From Phycisphaerales bacterium (GTDB lineage Bacteria; Planctomycetota; Phycisphaerae; Phycisphaerales; UBA1924), in NCBI GenBank assembly GCA_019747615.1, contig JAIEQQ010000038.1, positions 1 through 8,685 on the forward strand: 8,685 nt of DNA. Direction: 5' to 3'. The position numbers were made by a program, and so were the translations under genes. Positions within the stretch are counted from its first letter, which is position 1. Each line of letters begins with the position of its first letter. This document shows positions 5,850-8,685 of the stretch, one piece after another. The notes beneath the pieces are model-generated. The model was not told the origin of the DNA and searched no databases. It saw only the letters and a program-made list of their open reading frames with translations.

Positions 5850-7430
5850 ATGGGCTGTGCTCAGAAGAACCGGAATCACCGATCATCGACCGCCGCCAGC
5901 CTGAGCGCCGTGCTCTTCCGCCTTTCGCTCGGCATGATGGCCCCGGCCATCGGCGCGGTGCTGCCGCTGCTGCTGCCGATCGTCGCGATCGCGCAGACGC
6001 CGCCGCTGGATCGCGAGGTCGCGTCGATCATCGCCCAGAACAAGATGGGCCAGGCCGAGGTCGGCGTGAGCATCATCGATGTGGACAGCGGCGATGTGAT
6101 CGCGGGCGTCAACGAGCGCAAGCGGCTCGCTCCGGCGAGCAATCTCAAGGTTCTCACCGCCGGAACCGCCGCGCTTGTCCTGGGTAAAGACTGGCAGTTC
6201 ACCACCGAGATTCACGTCCAGGGCGATCGCGTCATCATCATCGGCAGTGGCGATCCGGCCCTGGGCGACCCCGAGTTGCTCAAGGAACAGGGCATCTCCG
6301 CCGACGAGTTCCTGAAGCGATTGGTCGAGCCGCTGGCCGCGGCTGGCGTGACGGGAATCCGCGAAGTGGTGGTTGACGATCGCGCGTTCGATCGCGACAT
6401 GATCCACCCGACGTGGCCGAAGAATCAACTCTCGCGCTGGTACTGTGCGCCGGTCTCGGGCGTGAACTTCCATACGAACATCGTCGAAGTGTGGCCACGC
6501 CCCGCCGGCGTCGGCGAGCCGGCGACGTTCCGCAAGAGCCCCGATGCGCCGTGGATCGAGATCGTCAACCGCACACGCACCGTCAGCGGGCGCGGCACGA
6601 CCGCCATCGGTCTTGATCGCGATGGCACCGGCAGCAGCTTCGTCCTCTCGGGCACCATCCTCAGCGCCCCGCAAGAGCCGATCTCCGCGACGGTCTCGGA
6701 GCCCGCGATCGTCTTCGGACGGCTCATCGGCGAGCGCATCGCCGCCAGCGCGTCCATGGCCGCGCGCGACGCGACCGGCGCGCCGGTGCCGATCAATGTG
6801 CGTCTGGCGACCGCTGAAGAACGCTGGGACTTCAAGGAGCCCGCGGTCGTCATCGTGCAGACACCGCTGGCGCCGATACTGCGTCGGTGCAACGTCGATT
6901 CGTACAACCTCTACGCCGAAGCGCTGATCAAGGCCATCGGCCACAAGGTGACCGGACAGCCGGGCTCATGGGCCAACGGCGCCGCGGTGATCCGAATGCA
7001 AGTCGCGAAGTTGCTCGGGCCGGACGCGGGCGAATTGGTGATCGTTGACGGCTCGGGCATGTCCGCCGAGAACGATGTCGCGCCGTCGCTGCTGGCCCGC
7101 TGGCTCGCCGCGGTCGCCCGCGACAAGGACATCGGCTCGATGTTCGTGGAGTCGCTGCCGATGCCCGGCGAGGGCACACTTGCCCGCCGCTTCTCAAAGC
7201 GCCCCAAGGGCATCACCATCCACGCCAAGTCCGGCTTCATCCGCGGCGTGCAATGCCTCAGCGGCTACATCACCAGCGACGAATCCGGCCGGCGACTGGC
7301 CTTCAGCGTCATGGTCAACAAACTCGAACTCGCGCAAGGCTCGGCCAAGGAACTGCACGAAGACATCGTGCGCAAAGCCGCGGAGTGGATGGAACGCCAG
7401 CCGGCACGCCGGACGAAGCTCGGCGGATGA
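5850..7430 (+). CDS. dacB: D-alanyl-D-alanine carboxypeptidase/endopeptidase, PBP4 (DacB, peptidase S13) family
   Basis: This 526-residue secreted penicillin-binding protein is expected to cleave terminal D-Ala or D-Ala-mDAP cross-links in peptidoglycan. A long signal sequence with a hydrophobic core (about 18-48) ends in an AIA-Q cleavage site at 46-49. The three catalytic motifs are present: SNLK (Ser97 nucleophile, Lys100) in LAPASNLKVLT, SYN (351-353) in DSYNLYAEALIK, and KSG (460-462) in IHAKSGF. DGSGMSAEN (400-408) matches the S13 family signature DGSGLSxxN. Motifs two and three differ from the common SDN and KTG but keep the key residues. The size fits the family (E. coli DacB is about 477 residues). 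ATG 5850 is chosen over TTG 5817 because GGAG (5841-5844) precedes it by 5 nt, and because the palindrome at 5820-5837 would otherwise be coding. The gene is divergent from the response regulator. It supports a peptidoglycan wall in this organism. Confidence 0.94.
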   Translation: MGCAQKNRNHRSSTAASLSAVLFRLSLGMMAPAIGAVLPLLLPIVAIAQTPPLDREVASIIAQNKMGQAEVGVSIIDVDSGDVIAGVNERKRLAPASNLKVLTAGTAALVLGKDWQFTTEIHVQGDRVIIIGSGDPALGDPELLKEQGISADEFLKRLVEPLAAAGVTGIREVVVDDRAFDRDMIHPTWPKNQLSRWYCAPVSGVNFHTNIVEVWPRPAGVGEPATFRKSPDAPWIEIVNRTRTVSGRGTTAIGLDRDGTGSSFVLSGTILSAPQEPISATVSEPAIVFGRLIGERIAASASMAARDATGAPVPINVRLATAEERWDFKEPAVVIVQTPLAPILRRCNVDSYNLYAEALIKAIGHKVTGQPGSWANGAAVIRMQVAKLLGPDAGELVIVDGSGMSAENDVAPSLLARWLAAVARDKDIGSMFVESLPMPGEGTLARRFSKRPKGITIHAKSGFIRGVQCLSGYITSDESGRRLAFSVMVNKLELAQGSAKELHEDIVRKAAEWMERQPARRTKLGG

Positions 7431-7453
7431 GTGAGTGGGGGGCATGACCGTGG

Positions 7454-7472
7454 GGCAGGCGTCCCGCCTGCC
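7454..7472. terminator. Stem-loop after dacB (possible terminator or REP-like palindrome)
   Basis: GGCAGGCG (7454-7461) pairs perfectly with CGCCTGCC (7465-7472) around TCC, starting 23 bp after the dacB stop. No T-run follows, so an intrinsic terminator is uncertain. I have the impression that this GGCAGGCG-TCC-CGCCTGCC type recurs between genes in planctomycete-like genomes, which would favour a dispersed repeat. Confidence 0.45.
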
Positions 7473-7494
7473 TTCCGCGGCGCCGATGCGAGAG

Positions 7495-7536
7495 GGCGAT
7501 CGGCAATCGGGAATCGGCAACCGGCAACCGGCAATC
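7495..7536. repeat. Heptamer tandem array, GATTGCC family (copy 2, inverted)
   Basis: Six 7-bp units run head to tail: GGCGATC (7495-7501), GGCAATC, GGGAATC, GGCAACC, GGCAACC and GGCAATC (7530-7536). Reverse-complemented, the order is GATTGCC, GGTTGCC, GGTTGCC, GATTCCC, GATTGCC, GATCGCC. That is the array at 41-68 in inverted orientation, with GGTTGCC duplicated and one degenerate unit at the other end. The shared variant order suggests common descent rather than independent slippage. Confidence 0.8.
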
Positions 7537-7595
7537 GTGGGGACCGCTCACTCGGCTCGCAAGCGCGACCTGGCGCGCAGCGGCCTTTACGTCTT

Positions 7596-7630
7596 CCCAG
7601 TGCCCAGTGCCTAGTCCCCAGTGCCTTTCC
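7596..7630. repeat. Heptamer tandem array, CCCAGTG family, abutting the topoisomerase stop codon
   Basis: Units are CCCAGTG (7596-7602), CCCAGTG (7603-7609), CCTAGTC (7610-7616), CCCAGTG (7617-7623) and a decayed CCTTTCC (7624-7630), whose last base is part of the topoisomerase VI A stop codon (7630-7632). The block GCCTTTCC also occurs at 32-39, just before the first GATTGCC array. This is a third heptamer family in the window. It would be transcribed as the 3' UTR of the minus-strand gene. Confidence 0.7.
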
Positions 7631-8685
7631 TACTCCAGCCAATCCCTTGCCTTCAACCGCTGCGGCACGTATTCCTCGGTCACGTAGCTGATGTCCTTGG
7701 TTATCAGCGACTCGACTTCCATCTTGAAGCCGTTGTTGAGCATGCCCTTGATCTCGCGTTGCCACTGCTTGTTGGATTCGAACCACGGATAGGCCGCGAT
7801 CTCGTTGGCTCGCTTGATGTCGTTGTCGGTGAGATCGATCTTGACGCTGTCGCCGAGGTCGCACTCGTCGTAGTCCTTGGCGCGAATGCCCAGGAATCGC
7901 GCCTCAGGAATCGCCAGACGCGAGCTCTCGAACGCCAGCGAGATCGAGCCCTGCTTGATGACGCTGTAGATGTAATGCCCCCACGGATCGCAATCCAGCA
8001 GGCAGATGATCGGCAGCTTCAGTTCCTGGTTCAGCCGCTGAAGTAGCCGGCGGCACCCGCGCGGCGGCTGGCCCGCGCCGTGCGTCAAAATGCAGTTGTG
8101 CTCTTCCCAGAATCGGTCCTCATTGAAACGATTCCACACCGTGCCCTTCTCGACATGCAGAACGAACTTGGCCTCGCACTTCTTGAACTGGATGATGTCC
8201 GGCTCGACGATGCTCGGCATCGCGTAGCCGCCAGAGCCCATCCGACGGCAATCGATGTCATCGCCCTTGTCGGTCACGGTGATGTTGCCGACCATCGAGC
8301 CGCGGTTCTCGGCGAACACGTGCAACTCCTCGCGCAGCGAGCCGAGCGCGACCTCGAGGTCTTCCAGGATCGGGTCCGACTCGCTCTGGTCATCGAAGGT
8401 GTTCTCCTTCGTCCCGGCGACCGTGTGCTTGGCCTTGTAGAACACGCCGCGGAGGCTGCTCGTCTTCTCCTGGCCGATCAGGTCTTTGATCGTGCTGGCG
8501 TGCAGCATTGTCTGCATGAACTGCTTGGCCTGGTTGAGGTTGAACAGCTCGCGGTCGCTGGAGGCGTCGCCCATCTCCAGGATGCCGCGCTTCTTGTTCC
8601 AGAGCGTGTTGCTCTTAGTCCGCGTGGGGATCTCGACTTTGGGCTCGCGTCCGCTGAGGGCGGACTTGCTCACGCTCTGAGCGAG
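7630..8685 (-). CDS. top6A: DNA topoisomerase VI subunit A (Spo11/Top6A family), 5' end beyond the window
   Basis: This is the DNA-cleaving subunit of a type IIB topoisomerase, which with subunit B passes duplexes through a transient double-strand break. The window holds 351 codons plus the stop, open to the right edge. Numbering from an in-frame GTG at 8673, the winged-helix active site is SLRGVFYKAKHT (73-84) with catalytic Tyr79. The Toprim metal site is VEKGTVW (174-180) with Glu175 and LLDCDPWGHYIYSVIKQGS (225-243) with Asp227 and Asp229. HGAGQPPRG (198-206), RMGSGGY (144-150) and PWFE near the end are also typical. Archaeal homologues have about 365-390 residues with the Tyr near 103-106, so some 20-30 residues may be missing, unless GTG 8673 is the true start. 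Topoisomerase VI is mainly archaeal and plant, but is known in some bacteria including planctomycete-type genomes. Subunit B is expected upstream, outside the window. The gene is convergent with dacB. Confidence 0.95.
   Translation of the reverse strand, partial: LAQSVSKSALSGREPKVEIPTRTKSNTLWNKKRGILEMGDASSDRELFNLNQAKQFMQTMLHASTIKDLIGQEKTSSLRGVFYKAKHTVAGTKENTFDDQSESDPILEDLEVALGSLREELHVFAENRGSMVGNITVTDKGDDIDCRRMGSGGYAMPSIVEPDIIQFKKCEAKFVLHVEKGTVWNRFNEDRFWEEHNCILTHGAGQPPRGCRRLLQRLNQELKLPIICLLDCDPWGHYIYSVIKQGSISLAFESSRLAIPEARFLGIRAKDYDECDLGDSVKIDLTDNDIKRANEIAAYPWFESNKQWQREIKGMLNNGFKMEVESLITKDISYVTEEYVPQRLKARDWLE

Noticed and set aside
5883..6944. 353-codon open frame on the minus strand inside dacB
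   Set aside because: It is antisense to a gene with all its catalytic motifs; composition is Asp/Arg/Ala-rich with no domain, so it is a shadow.
7621..8046. 141-codon + strand frame opposite the topoisomerase gene
   Set aside because: It is entirely antisense to the Toprim region of topoisomerase VI A, so it is a shadow.

Overview
The window is GC-rich and densely packed. It looks like chromosomal DNA of a planctomycete, most likely of the class Phycisphaerae or a relative. Four things point that way: an ECF sigma factor of the type abundant in Planctomycetes; a very large membrane Ser/Thr kinase with a WD40 sensor half; a bacterial DNA topoisomerase VI A subunit; and short heptanucleotide tandem repeats between genes. 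This is inference from protein family and context, because no rRNA or other marker gene is present. No tRNA, rRNA, CRISPR array, transposase or phage gene was seen.

Layout. 1-254 is non-coding, with two heptamer arrays, a stem-loop and a candidate ECF-type promoter. 255-851 (+) encodes an ECF sigma factor. 799-1293 (-) encodes a divergent globin-fold protein that appears to lack the haem-binding proximal histidine; its 3' end overlaps the sigma gene by 53 bp. 1294-1705 is a divergent control region with a tandem 10-mer, a possible -10 box, a hairpin flanked by direct repeats and a G-quadruplex motif. 1706-5089 (+) encodes a 1127-residue Ser/Thr kinase with one membrane span and 14 WD40-like repeats. 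5130-5504 (-) encodes a stand-alone receiver-domain response regulator. 5505-5849 is non-coding, with hairpins and an 18-bp perfect palindrome next to the dacB ribosome-binding site. 5850-7430 (+) encodes a secreted D-Ala-D-Ala carboxypeptidase (PBP4/DacB type). 7431-7629 is a repeat-rich gap. 7630 to the right edge (-) encodes topoisomerase VI subunit A, whose 5' end lies outside the window.

How the genes may work together. Every neighbouring pair is convergent or divergent, so no operon is visible apart from a possible one running off the right edge. The sigma factor, globin-like protein and WD40 kinase form a plausible signalling set, since planctomycete ECF factors are often found near Ser/Thr kinases, but no direct link is shown. 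The response regulator has no partner histidine kinase here. DacB implies peptidoglycan maturation in the periplasm. Topoisomerase VI needs a B subunit, expected just beyond the right edge.

Most unusual points: the probable haem-less globin between the sigma factor and kinase; the kinase ectodomain that resolves into 14 blades, fitting two seven-bladed propellers; and the same composite heptamer array in opposite orientations near both ends of the signalling/cell-wall block.
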